64,000 bases of DNA from JAABRB01 sp963735025 (GTDB lineage: Bacteria; Pseudomonadota; Gammaproteobacteria; Burkholderiales; SG8-39). Each line of letters begins with the position of its first letter. The first letter of the stretch is position 1. The translations under genes and the position numbers were made by a program. Below the pieces are notes generated by a model, which saw only the letters and a list, made by a program, of their open reading frames with translations, ran no database searches and was not told the DNA's origin. Location of the stretch: the NCBI GenBank assembly GCA_963735025.1, contig CAVTJG010000009.1, positions 310,001-374,000 on the forward strand. The letters run 5' to 3'. Of this stretch, positions 18,337 to 26,611 are shown in pieces.

Positions 18337-18758
18337 CGCGGCCCCGGCTTGCCGATCTCCGCGACCCAGTCGAAGCAGTGCCGGCTGCGCGTTGCGGTGC
18401 TCATGGTGCCGTGGCGCATCGCGCACGCCACGTAGCGGCTGACCGGGCGGCCGTTGCGCGCCGCGAGGTCGAACCAGTGCTCAGCCGCTTTGACGTCGCG
18501 CGGCACACCGGGGTAGACGTCGCTTCCCAGCGCGTACATGAAGGCGAGAATCTCCTGCGCCTGCGCGTTGCCGGCGATAGCCGCGGCGCGGAAGCGGTCG
18601 ACGGCGTGCACGTAGTGCCCGCTGTCGTAGAACTGCATCGCGTCTTCCATGTTGTCGGCGCGTGCCGCGGTACTGATACCGGACAGCGCCGCACAGAGCG
18701 GCAGGATGACGATTGCTTTGACGACTCGTGTCGAGACCAAACTGTTTACCGGCGCCAT
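18333..18758 (-). CDS. Sel1-like repeat periplasmic protein (copy A)
   Basis: A 141-residue exported protein. The signal sequence VKAIVILPLCAALSGISTAA is followed by ARADNMEDAMQFYDSG and the same Sel1-like repeats as copy B. Across the roughly 80-residue core only a few residues differ (for example AGNAQAQ versus AGNARAQ, and GRPVS versus GRSVS). The C-terminus CFDWVAEIGKPGPR is also shared. The start ATG at 18756-18758 was chosen because it precedes the signal peptide and a GGAGGTCCA-type site lies upstream. It diverges from the FadL-like gene across about 290 bp, so the two may share regulation. Confidence 0.75.
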   Translation of the reverse strand: MAPVNSLVSTRVVKAIVILPLCAALSGISTAARADNMEDAMQFYDSGHYVHAVDRFRAAAIAGNAQAQEILAFMYALGSDVYPGVPRDVKAAEHWFDLAARNGRPVSRYVACAMRHGTMSTATRSRHCFDWVAEIGKPGPR

Positions 18759-19044
18759 CTTGGACCTCCACGTCTTGTAGGGGTTGCGGAGTGAATTACC
18801 GCGACGGACTCGGGTCTCGTCGCGCAGGCAAAACTAGCGTGACGGGACTTACTGCGAGATAACCGATCGTTGGGCCGAATGGCCTATAGCCTGAGCTTCG
18901 CAGGTGCTTACGGGGACCTTACGGATTCCAAGCGCCCGTTTCCTGGCGGATTTCAGATAGGCTCACACCCGTTTCCGGTTTCGGGACGGTCCGACCACGT
19001 TCGGGCCACAGCTTCTGGAGGCGGGCGTGCGAGGGGTGCGGCAG
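18759..19044. promoter_or_regulatory. Divergent intergenic region between Sel1-like and FadL-like genes
   Basis: About 285 bp with no plausible gene separate the leftward Sel1-like/mini-protein pair from the rightward FadL-like gene and its downstream regulator. It must hold promoters for both directions and is the most likely target of the BTAD regulators. I could not pick out a convincing operator or sigma-70 hexamers by eye. Confidence 0.35.
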
Positions 19045-20383
19045 ATGACGCGCTCTTGGGTCGGCGTCGCAGGCGCGGCATTCGCGTGCGCCATCGCTGC
19101 AACGTCCGCGATCGCGAACAACGGGCTGAACATGCTCGGCTTCGGCGCCGAATCGGTGGGCATGGGCGGTGCTGACGTGGCCGTTGCGCGCGACACGGGG
19201 GCTTTGAATTCCAACCCCGCGGGCATCACGCAGCTCAAGTCTCAAGCTTTCGACGGGTACTTTGCGGTCGCGTACAGCCCTGAACGTCGCCCATGCGGAT
19301 ACTCTCGGCAACGATCAACACGTAGACAACCACTTTATCCCCGCGGGCGGATTCGGCTACACCGCACCGATCGGCGACCGCTTCACCGCCGGAGTCGGCC
19401 TGTTCGCCCAGGGCGGCGCGGGGAACATGTACAAGACGCTCGTGACCCCGTTCGGCACGGTGGACCAGCTCTCGGGGCTGATCGGGTTCGTGAAGCTCTC
19501 CCCCGCGATCGCCTGGCAGGTGACGGACACCTTGAGCATAGCGTTCAGCCTACCCGTAGCGGCTATCAGCACCGAGCAGCGCGTCTTCCCCGACACATCA
19601 TCGTTCAACGCGGCCAACCCGGCGCAGAGTTTCTTCGGCCTCAACCTGAAAGGTGCGTGGGGAACAGGCGTCGGCGCCAAGGTAGGCGCGCTTTGGCACG
19701 CGTCGCGTGAGCTGTCGATCGGAGCGACGGCGGCAACGAAGATCTCGTTGCCTGCACGAAATGGCTATGCGAACGTGAACATGATTGCGGCAGGGCTCGG
19801 AATCGTGCGGTACAACGACGCTCAGCTGAACGGTTTTGCGTTACCGCCGGAAGTCGCGGTCGGCGCGGCGTGGCAAGCCACCGCGCGCCTGCTCCTCTCA
19901 GGCGAGGTCACGTGGCTCGGCTGGTCACACGCGTTGCGCTCGACGACACTCATGTTGTCGCAGCCCGCGAATCCGGCCGCGCCCCAAGCACTCTCCCAGA
20001 CCGCTGCCGTCGACGCGCACGACCAATGGGTGTTCGCGCTCGGTGCAGCTTACGCTTCCAGCCCGACTCTCACGTTCTACGGTGGGGTCAACTTTGGGCG
20101 AGCGCCGGTGCCACCACAAAACCTCACGCCGCTGCTGGCACCGATCGGAGAGCTCCACTTCACCACCGGCTTCAAGTACGCACTCTCGCCGGGCTGGTCA
20201 ATCAGCGGCGCCCTCGAGTACCTCGTACCGAACAGCGTGAGCTACAACAACCCTGCCTCGCCGCTCGGCCCGAGCACCGAGCGCCTCTCTTACGTCGCGG
20301 ACGTGATGGTGAGCCGAAGATGTAGATCAGCCCAGTGCCCTGCCGCCGAAAGTCTCGCGTCCGTCCGCCGCCGGGCTCGTTGA
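19045..20383 (+). CDS. FadL/OmpP1-family outer-membrane channel (frameshift)
   Basis: FadL-family barrels let hydrophobic compounds such as long-chain fatty acids or aromatics cross the outer membrane. The signal peptide starts at MTRSWVGVAGAAFACAIAAT. The mature protein begins near NNGLNMLGFGAESVGMGGAD, a plug motif rich in Asn and Gly as in FadL; the NPAGITQL motif (about 62-69) is the family hallmark. A one-base insertion near 19275 shifts the frame (YFAVAYS to LNVAHADTLG). The remaining beta-strands run to GPSTERLSYVADVMV. Adding one base near 20321 would end the protein at SRRW, an aromatic C-terminus usual for barrels; as given, the frame runs on to 20383. The start at 19045 follows GAGGGG; a GTG lies at 19027. 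Confidence 0.82.
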
Positions 20384-20399
20384 GCGCGAGCGCCTTTTC

Positions 20400-23300
20400 G
20401 TGCTTCTCGACCGCTTTCGCCGACGCCCGATCACCTGGGTCGAGGGTCCGCCAGGCGCCGGCAAGACATCGCTCGTGTCGAGCTGGATCGAGGCGCGCAG
20501 GTTGCCGTGCCTGTGGTACCAAGTGGACGCGGGGGACAGCGATCCAGCGACTTTCTTTCACTACCTGCGCTTGGCGGCGCCGGCCGGCTCTCCTCCGCTT
20601 CCTGCGCTCACGCCCGAGCACTTGCCTGATCTTTCCGGCTTCTCGCGACGATTCTTCAGCGCCCTCGGCGAACGCCTGACCGCACAGACGGTGATTGTGC
20701 TCGACAACTTCCAGGACGCGGCAGGGGGCGCTCCGCCGGCATCGCTGGTGTGCGATGGCCGCCAGGAGCTCCCAGAAGGCGTCACGCTCGTCATTCTCAG
20801 CCGAACTGATCCGCCAACGTCATTTGCCGAAGCTATCGCGCACGCCGATCTCGCCCGCATCGGGTGGGACGACTTGCGGCTCAATGTGGAGGAGACGCGT
20901 CAGCTCGCTGGGCTCGACCGCACCGCGGGCGAAGCGCGGGCGCAAGCGCTGCGCGAGCGAACCGGTGGCTGGCCGGCGGGACTACGTCTCGTTCTCGAGA
21001 GTCGTTCCAACGACGAAACTCGCGCCAGCCTGTCCGAAGCACCCGAGGGGGTCTTCGAGTATCTGGCTGCCGAAGTCTTCGATCGCTCGCCGCCGGCATG
21101 GCGCGAATTCTGGCTCGCCACCGCATACCTTCCGCGCTTTGATGCAGCGATGGCTACTGCGCTCACGAACCGAGACGACGCTCCGCAATGGCTGGAGTGG
21201 CTGGCAAGCAGACGATACTTTGTCGAACGGCGCATCGGCGACTCGCCGACTTATCAGTACCACGCGCTGTTCGCCGACTTCCTGCGGCGGCAGCTTGAGC
21301 GACATTCCGACGCGGCCGCTCGACAACGGCTCGCCCGACGTTCCGCGGAGCTCCTCGTCGAAGCGGGCGACGCGGAGTCGGCCTTCCAGCTGTACTGCGA
21401 TCTCGGCGATTTTGAAGCGGCGATACCCGCGGTCCTGCGCGGCGCGCCCGAGCTGCTCGCGCAAGGACGCTGGCAGACCCTGCAAGCCGCTCTCATGGCG
21501 CTGCCCGAATCACTGGTCGACGAGATTCCTTGGCTCACCTTCTGGCTCGGCGCAGCGCAGTCGATGATCAATCCGCCGCTCGCGCGGATCACGCTCCAGC
21601 GTGCACATCATCGTTTCGTCGAGACAGGAGATCTGACCGGTCAGGCGATGAGCGTGTCTGCGGTCATCGAGGCGTACTTTGCGGAATGGGACCACTTGGC
21701 GGAGCTCGGACCGTGGGTCGAGGCAGCCGAGCAGTTGAGCAGCGCGGGCATCGACTTTCCGGCTCCCGCAGCGGAACTCCGATTTTGCACGAACGTCCTC
21801 AGCGCACTCACTCACTGTCGCCCTGCGAATCCGCTTGCGCCAGCAATGGCCCGTCGCGCGCGGGAACTCGTCGAGCTCGACTTCGGCGCGAACGAGAAAC
21901 TCGCCGCGGGCTCGCAGCTGCTGCACTACCGCGCCCTGTCCGGCGATATTCAGGCAGCGACGGAGCTCGCTGAGGCGCTGAAGCCCCTGCTCGGTCGTGC
22001 CGACGTCACACCGCTCGTCCGACTCACGATGAATTTTAGCCTTATGCATTCCCGCCTTTGCGCTTACGACCTCGCCGGTGCGCTGCAAGCCAACCTCGAT
22101 GCCCGGCGAATCGTCCACGAGAACGGGTTCGCGTTTGCCGACGCAATCACCCGGCTGTGGGAAATATGGACCCGGGCAGACGCCGGCGATCTTCGGGCGG
22201 CGTCGGCTCTGCTGGACGAGATCGAACCGCTGGTCGCGCACGCTCGCGCCAACGAGATCGCTCTTTTCAGGTTTCTCAAGTCCTGGTTCGCGCTCTCGCG
22301 AGGCGAGCCACGTGTAGCCCTGCACAACGCGGAGCTCGCCGTACAGACCATCACCGGCAAAGAAACGTATGGACCCGCCGTCTTTTCCCACGGCGCGCTG
22401 GCTCTTGCCGCTGCGGAATGCGGCGAAACGGAGCGTGCGCAATACGCTCTCGCTCGAATGCGCACTTGGGTGGCGGGGCTCGACCGAGGCGCAGTACGTG
22501 TCTTTGCATTGATGGTCGAAGCCGAGGTCATGTTCCGCGTCGGCCACCACGATCCCGCGAACGACGCCCTCCAAGAGGCGCTGGCGACCGGGCGCCGCAC
22601 CGATAGTGTCTGCGTCGGCTTGCTGCAGCCCGACATGCTGGCGCGCCTGTGCGCACGAGCCCTGGAAGCCACCATCGAAACCGAGTTCGCGAGGCGGTTG
22701 ATTGCCACGCGGGGCTTGCGGGCTCCTCTACCGGACAGCCCTGCCTGGCCCTGGCCAATCCGCATTCATGCACTGGGGCGTTTCGAGATCGTGGTTAACG
22801 GTGAGGTGTTGCGCCATGCCCGCAAGGCGCAACGCCGCGTCCTCGATCTCCTGAAGGCGCTTGTCGCTCTCGGCGCCGACGGCGTCAACCGCGAGGCGAT
22901 TGGCGCCGCCCTATGGCCTGACTCTGATGGCGATGCCTCGAGCGATGCTTTCGACGTAACGCTGCACCGGCTACGCAAGCTCCTCGGTCGCGACGAAGCG
23001 ATGCAGCTCGCACACGGTATGCTGCGCGTGAATCGCGATGTCGTATGGGTCGATGCCTCCGCCTTCGAGCGGCTCGCCGCCAAGGCAAATGGCGAGCATG
23101 TCGACCTGGACGTCGAGGCCGCCGAACGCGCCCTTGCACTATACGCCGGGTCATTTCTTCAGAACGAAGAAGACGCGCCCTGGCTGCTGCCGGCGCGCGA
23201 GCGGCTTCGCAGTCGGTACATCCGGGTCGCAATTCGCGCCGCTCAGCACTACGAGCGCAGGGGAGGGCCCGGGCGAGCGGTCGAGATCTACTCAGCTGCG

Positions 23301-23486
23301 CTGGAAGCCGAACCGCTCGCCGAGGATCTGTACCGGCACCTCATGACAGCACTCTTTGCGCAGGGCCGGCACGCTGAGGCGTCCAACGTTTACCAGCGGT
23401 GCCGACACATGCTTTCCGTCGTGCTCGGCGTTTCGCCGTCGCGCGAGACCGAGGCGGTATTCGCCTCGATTACCCGGGCCGCGTAG
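20400..23486 (+). CDS. Very large STAND-ATPase/TPR/BTAD transcriptional regulator (copy A)
   Basis: At least 1,028 residues with the same architecture as the copy at 14482-17712. P-loop GPPGAGKTS (residues 16-24 from GTG 20400), Walker B VIVLDNFQD, TPR-like middle, winged helix (IRIHALGRFEIVVNGEV to LHRLRKLLGR, about 785-865) and BTAD (LALYAGSFLQNEEDAPWLLP; LYRHLMTALFAQGRHAEAS). The homologous N-terminus (PPKVSRPSAAGLVERERLF) lies upstream of 20400 in the same open frame, which begins at 20313 but has no ATG or GTG there. The real start is probably GTG 20335 with a missing base just after it. The gene follows the FadL-like gene closely and may be co-transcribed. The two regulators are diverged paralogues. 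Confidence 0.83.
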   Translation: MLLDRFRRRPITWVEGPPGAGKTSLVSSWIEARRLPCLWYQVDAGDSDPATFFHYLRLAAPAGSPPLPALTPEHLPDLSGFSRRFFSALGERLTAQTVIVLDNFQDAAGGAPPASLVCDGRQELPEGVTLVILSRTDPPTSFAEAIAHADLARIGWDDLRLNVEETRQLAGLDRTAGEARAQALRERTGGWPAGLRLVLESRSNDETRASLSEAPEGVFEYLAAEVFDRSPPAWREFWLATAYLPRFDAAMATALTNRDDAPQWLEWLASRRYFVERRIGDSPTYQYHALFADFLRRQLERHSDAAARQRLARRSAELLVEAGDAESAFQLYCDLGDFEAAIPAVLRGAPELLAQGRWQTLQAALMALPESLVDEIPWLTFWLGAAQSMINPPLARITLQRAHHRFVETGDLTGQAMSVSAVIEAYFAEWDHLAELGPWVEAAEQLSSAGIDFPAPAAELRFCTNVLSALTHCRPANPLAPAMARRARELVELDFGANEKLAAGSQLLHYRALSGDIQAATELAEALKPLLGRADVTPLVRLTMNFSLMHSRLCAYDLAGALQANLDARRIVHENGFAFADAITRLWEIWTRADAGDLRAASALLDEIEPLVAHARANEIALFRFLKSWFALSRGEPRVALHNAELAVQTITGKETYGPAVFSHGALALAAAECGETERAQYALARMRTWVAGLDRGAVRVFALMVEAEVMFRVGHHDPANDALQEALATGRRTDSVCVGLLQPDMLARLCARALEATIETEFARRLIATRGLRAPLPDSPAWPWPIRIHALGRFEIVVNGEVLRHARKAQRRVLDLLKALVALGADGVNREAIGAALWPDSDGDASSDAFDVTLHRLRKLLGRDEAMQLAHGMLRVNRDVVWVDASAFERLAAKANGEHVDLDVEAAERALALYAGSFLQNEEDAPWLLPARERLRSRYIRVAIRAAQHYERRGGPGRAVEIYSAALEAEPLAEDLYRHLMTALFAQGRHAEASNVYQRCRHMLSVVLGVSPSRETEAVFASITRAA

Positions 23487-23523
23487 CCGTTCCTGCGCGT
23501 TCGGACCGCGCGGCCGATTGGGG

Positions 23524-24168
23524 CTACGCGAGCACGGCGCCCTGCTCGGGTGCAGGCGCTCGACCGAGCTGATACACGACGGTGCGTGCGCGGCCGGGAA
23601 AGTACGACTCTGCGACGACCGGGCACTTCGGGTTGCGGTAGCCGCCTTTTTCGAGCGTGTCGTCATCTACGACGTCGCGCCAGAGACCGCACCACACCGG
23701 GCGAAACTGCCAGCGGACATAGCCGGTGCGTGCCGCCACGTCGACGAGGTCTTCCGCGTCGGGCACCTCGCTCACCACGACCGGCTCGCCGTTGATCTCG
23801 ATCGGCGACACGCCGAAGGCGGTCATGCAGTCGATACGCTCCTGAATCCCCGCTGCCGCGCGACCGCAGGGCCGGGACTCGATTCGCGAGAGGTCCGATG
23901 CACCGAGCTCCCACGCTGTTTCGAGCGCTTCGTTCTCGAGGTCCTGGAACCGTTCCCATAGGGAGTTCACCTGCAGCGCCGAGGTCGGCACCGGCTGGTG
24001 GGCCACGGCGTTGCCTTCGGCTGCCAGCTTCACCTCGACGAACGCGTGCCAGTGCAGGTTCACGACGACCGGCGTGTTGGCGTAAGGCGTGGCAGTGATC
24101 GTGATACCGGCGAGCGGCAACCGGTTCACTACCAGCTGATCCTCGATGATCTCCAGAAACGACTTCAT
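23524..24168 (-). CDS. Conserved hypothetical protein, 214 residues
   Basis: I do not recognise this family. The protein starts MKSFLEIIEDQLVVNRLPLA, has no signal peptide or membrane helix, and is acidic with many aromatic residues. Notable stretches are VVVNLHWHAFVEVKL (two histidines), LENEALETAWELGASDLSRI, SRPCGRAAAGIQERID and VRWQFRPVWCGLWRDVVDDD. The frame is intact and codon use matches the neighbours. It is convergent with the BTAD regulator and preceded by about 250 bp without a gene. It looks like a compact soluble cytoplasmic protein; no function is proposed. Confidence 0.7.
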   Translation of the reverse strand: MKSFLEIIEDQLVVNRLPLAGITITATPYANTPVVVNLHWHAFVEVKLAAEGNAVAHQPVPTSALQVNSLWERFQDLENEALETAWELGASDLSRIESRPCGRAAAGIQERIDCMTAFGVSPIEINGEPVVVSEVPDAEDLVDVAARTGYVRWQFRPVWCGLWRDVVDDDTLEKGGYRNPKCPVVAESYFPGRARTVVYQLGRAPAPEQGAVLA

Positions 24169-24422
24169 GAGGCCCTCCGAATTTCACGGATGAGTAATCT
24201 CTAGCACGACGCTTCCGCTTCCGGTTGCTAGCAGGCAGCGGTCGCGAGTGCCAACGCGAGGTGCCGGGACTGCGGCGTGCGCGTTTTCTGCGCCCTCGTG
24301 CCGTCAGGAGATGCAAACTTCGCGCCCGCGCGGCGCGGCGCTGCGCCGCATGTGACAAATGCCCGTCCGCGCACCGGCCGCGCCGTGCCGCACGCCGCAT
24401 CGGGCAATGTCTGCGGGGTGGA

Positions 24423-25142
24423 TCAGTCTCTGGAGAGGCGGTGCTGCCGGCGCGGGCCGCGGGCGACCCGTGGGCGGATCCTGCCGGTGCGTTTTGCCGC
24501 CGCCGACTTGCGTGCACGGCGCGGCGGCGCCACCTTCAGTCCCGCAAGAAACGTGTCGATGAGCGCGGGCGCCGCGGCACCGAGATCGAACCGATTCGGC
24601 GTCTCGACCCAGCTCCGCATCAGGCCGGTGACGAACGCGTACAGGCCTTGCGCGGCGACGTGCACATCCGTGGCGGCCGGCAGCTGGCGCCGGGCCACCG
24701 CCTGTTCGAACGCGACCTCGCAGCGTCGCAGACAGTCCTTGCGATCCTCGAGCTGGCGGGCGCGCACCGGAGCAAGCTCCGCCGTGTACTCGCAGCGCAG
24801 AAACACGACGTCGAACACGGCTTGCGTGCGACGGGAGGAGGCCAGGTTCTGCAGTGCGTGCACCGCGAGCTGGCGCACTGCGCCGAGCGGATCGACGGCC
24901 GACGCGCGGTCCATCTCCTCCATCGCGGCGTTCATCGGCATCTCCACGCGCTTGACCAGTGCCTGGAAGAGATCCGCCTTGTCCCGGAAATGCCAGTAGA
25001 TCGCGCCACGCGTGACGCCGGCCGCATCGGCGACCTCGGCGAGCGATGTGTGGCCGACGCCGTTCGCGCGGAACACGCGCTCCGCGGCGTCGAGCAATTC
25101 CTCGCGCGTGGCGAGGGCTTCTTCACGCGTCTTGCGAACCAT
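24423..25142 (-). CDS. TetR/AcrR-family repressor of the RND efflux operon
   Basis: A 239-residue dimeric repressor. The N-terminal helix-turn-helix reads RVFRANGVGHTSLAEVADAA followed by GVTRGAIYWHFRDKADLFQA (residues about 20-60), close to AcrR/TtgR/MtrR. The C-terminal ligand-binding domain includes RTQAVFDVVFLRCEYTAEL and VTGLMRSWVETPNRFDLG, as in AcrR-type regulators. A basic tail (RRARKSAAAKRTGRIRPRVA) ends the protein. It is divergent from the efflux operon across 177 bp that contains an 18-bp palindrome (25187-25204), so autorepression and control of the pump are expected. The start MVRKTREEALATR was chosen over an upstream in-frame ATG that lies inside the operator. Confidence 0.9.
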   Translation of the reverse strand: MVRKTREEALATREELLDAAERVFRANGVGHTSLAEVADAAGVTRGAIYWHFRDKADLFQALVKRVEMPMNAAMEEMDRASAVDPLGAVRQLAVHALQNLASSRRTQAVFDVVFLRCEYTAELAPVRARQLEDRKDCLRRCEVAFEQAVARRQLPAATDVHVAAQGLYAFVTGLMRSWVETPNRFDLGAAAPALIDTFLAGLKVAPPRRARKSAAAKRTGRIRPRVARGPRRQHRLSRD

Positions 25143-25186
25143 TGAAACCTTTTGGAAACAAAAAACCGGTGCGCGGCATTTTACAA

Positions 25187-25204
25187 ACATACATGGTTGT
25201 ATGT
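25187..25204. promoter_or_regulatory. Probable AcrR/TtgR-type operator
   Basis: The palindrome ACATACA-TGGT-TGTATGT has perfect 7-bp arms. It is flanked by TTTACAA on the left and AAAC on the right. It resembles the known AcrR and TtgR operators, which contain TACATACA/TGTATGTA half-sites. It lies between the divergent regulator and efflux genes and could block both promoters. Confidence 0.75.
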
Positions 25205-25319
25205 AAACTGCCTAGCTGAACAAGAACCACGGGCGCACCGTATGCGCCGGCGGGAGGCGCCTTGGCGCGTCGGCCAGCCCGGTGCTTCAGCGTGCTCAGA
25301 CCAGGAACGGAGCACTTCG

Positions 25320-26572
25320 ATGAGATCCACCTTCTCCTCCGCGCGTGCCGTCGCGCTCGGCAGCGCCGCTTTTGCGCTCGTGGCGATTGCCGGCTGTGGC
25401 CCCCAGGGCCAGCCAGGCGGATTCCAGGGCTTTCCTCCTGCGCCGGTGACGCTGCTCGAGGTCAAGACGACGACCGTGCCGGTGCAATTCGAATACGTCG
25501 GACAGATGGCGGGCTCCAAGGAAGCGCAGGTGCGTGCGCGCGTGACCGGCATCCTCGAGAAGCGCACGTACCAGGAAGGCGGCCGCGTCAAGGCGGGCCA
25601 GACGATGTTCATCATCGATCCGAAGCCGTACGCCGCCGCCTTGCAGGCTGCCGAGGCGGAGGTTGCGCGCGCGCAAGCACAGCTTTCGCAGGCGCAGCGC
25701 GATCGCAAGCGGCTCGAGCCGCTCGTCAGCGGCGACATCGAGGGCGCGGTGAGCCAGCGCGAGTATGACGATACGGTGTCTGCAGTGGAGCTCGCAACGG
25801 CGAACCTCAAGCTCGCGAACGCGAACCTGACGACGGCGCGGCTGAACCTCTCCTACACGAACGTGACCGCGCCGGTGAGCGGGTTCGCGAGCCGCGAGCA
25901 GAAGTCCGAGGGCAGCCTGGTCTCGCCCGGGCAGGACAGCCTGCTCACGACGATCTCGCAGGTCGATCCGATCTGGGTGAACTTCAGCATCTCGGAGAAC
26001 GAGCGGTTGCGCTTCGACGAGCTCGTGCGCGAAGGCAAGTTGGTGGTGCCCACAGGCGCCCGAGGGCGGCTACGAGGTGAGCGTGCAGCTCGCCGATGGG
26101 ACGCGTCTATCCGCGCAAAGGGCAAGCTCGCATTCATCGACGCGCGCATCAATCCGGGCACCGGGTCCTACGACGCGCGCGCGGTGTTTCCGAACGAGGA
26201 CGTCGGCCTGCGCCCCGGCCAGTTCGTGCGCGTGATCCTCGCGGGCGGCACGCGACCCAACGCAATCGTGGTGCCGCAGCCCGCGGTGATGGACGGTCCG
26301 CAAGGCAAGTTCGTCTATGTCGCGGCCAAGTCCAAGGACGGCAAGGACATCGCGCTACCCCGGCCGGTCACGGTGGGCGACTGGGTCAAGCTCGGCGGCA
26401 CCAACCAGTGGATCGTCGAATCGGGCTCGAGCCCGGCGACCGCGTGGTCGTCGACGGCATGGCAAGGCTGTTTCCGATCCCGACCGGCGCGCCGATCGTT
26501 CTCGGTCCGCCGCCGGGGGCCCCCGGTGCAGCGAAGACCGGCGCCGCGGGCGACCCCGCGGCGAAGAAGTAA
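25320..26572 (+). CDS. acrA: RND efflux periplasmic adaptor (membrane fusion lipoprotein, AcrA type; frameshifts)
   Basis: The periplasmic adaptor links the RND pump to the outer-membrane channel. The signal peptide SAAFALVAIAGCGPQ carries a lipobox (AIAGC), so the protein is a lipoprotein. Lipoyl and hairpin domains follow: FEYVGQMAGSKEAQVRARVT, GQTMFIIDPKPYAAALQAAE, and LNLSYTNVTAPVSGFAS. The beta-barrel part is YDARAVFPNEDVGLRPGQFV. The frame is disturbed at 26055, 26107 and 26120 (three one-base insertions that restore the frame) and near 26425 (one missing base). After this the end reads LEPGDRVVVDGMARLFPIPT and stops at 26572. Corrected length is about 417 residues. It is the first gene of the efflux operon, 40 bp before acrB. 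Confidence 0.88.
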
Positions 26573-26611
26573 CCCGGACCGTCGCAGACGCGCTTCCCGA
26601 AGGAACCCCTC

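Noticed and set aside
24169..24422. A short gene in the 250-bp gap before the TetR gene.
   Set aside because: Only GC-rich frames without ribosome-binding sites or motifs.
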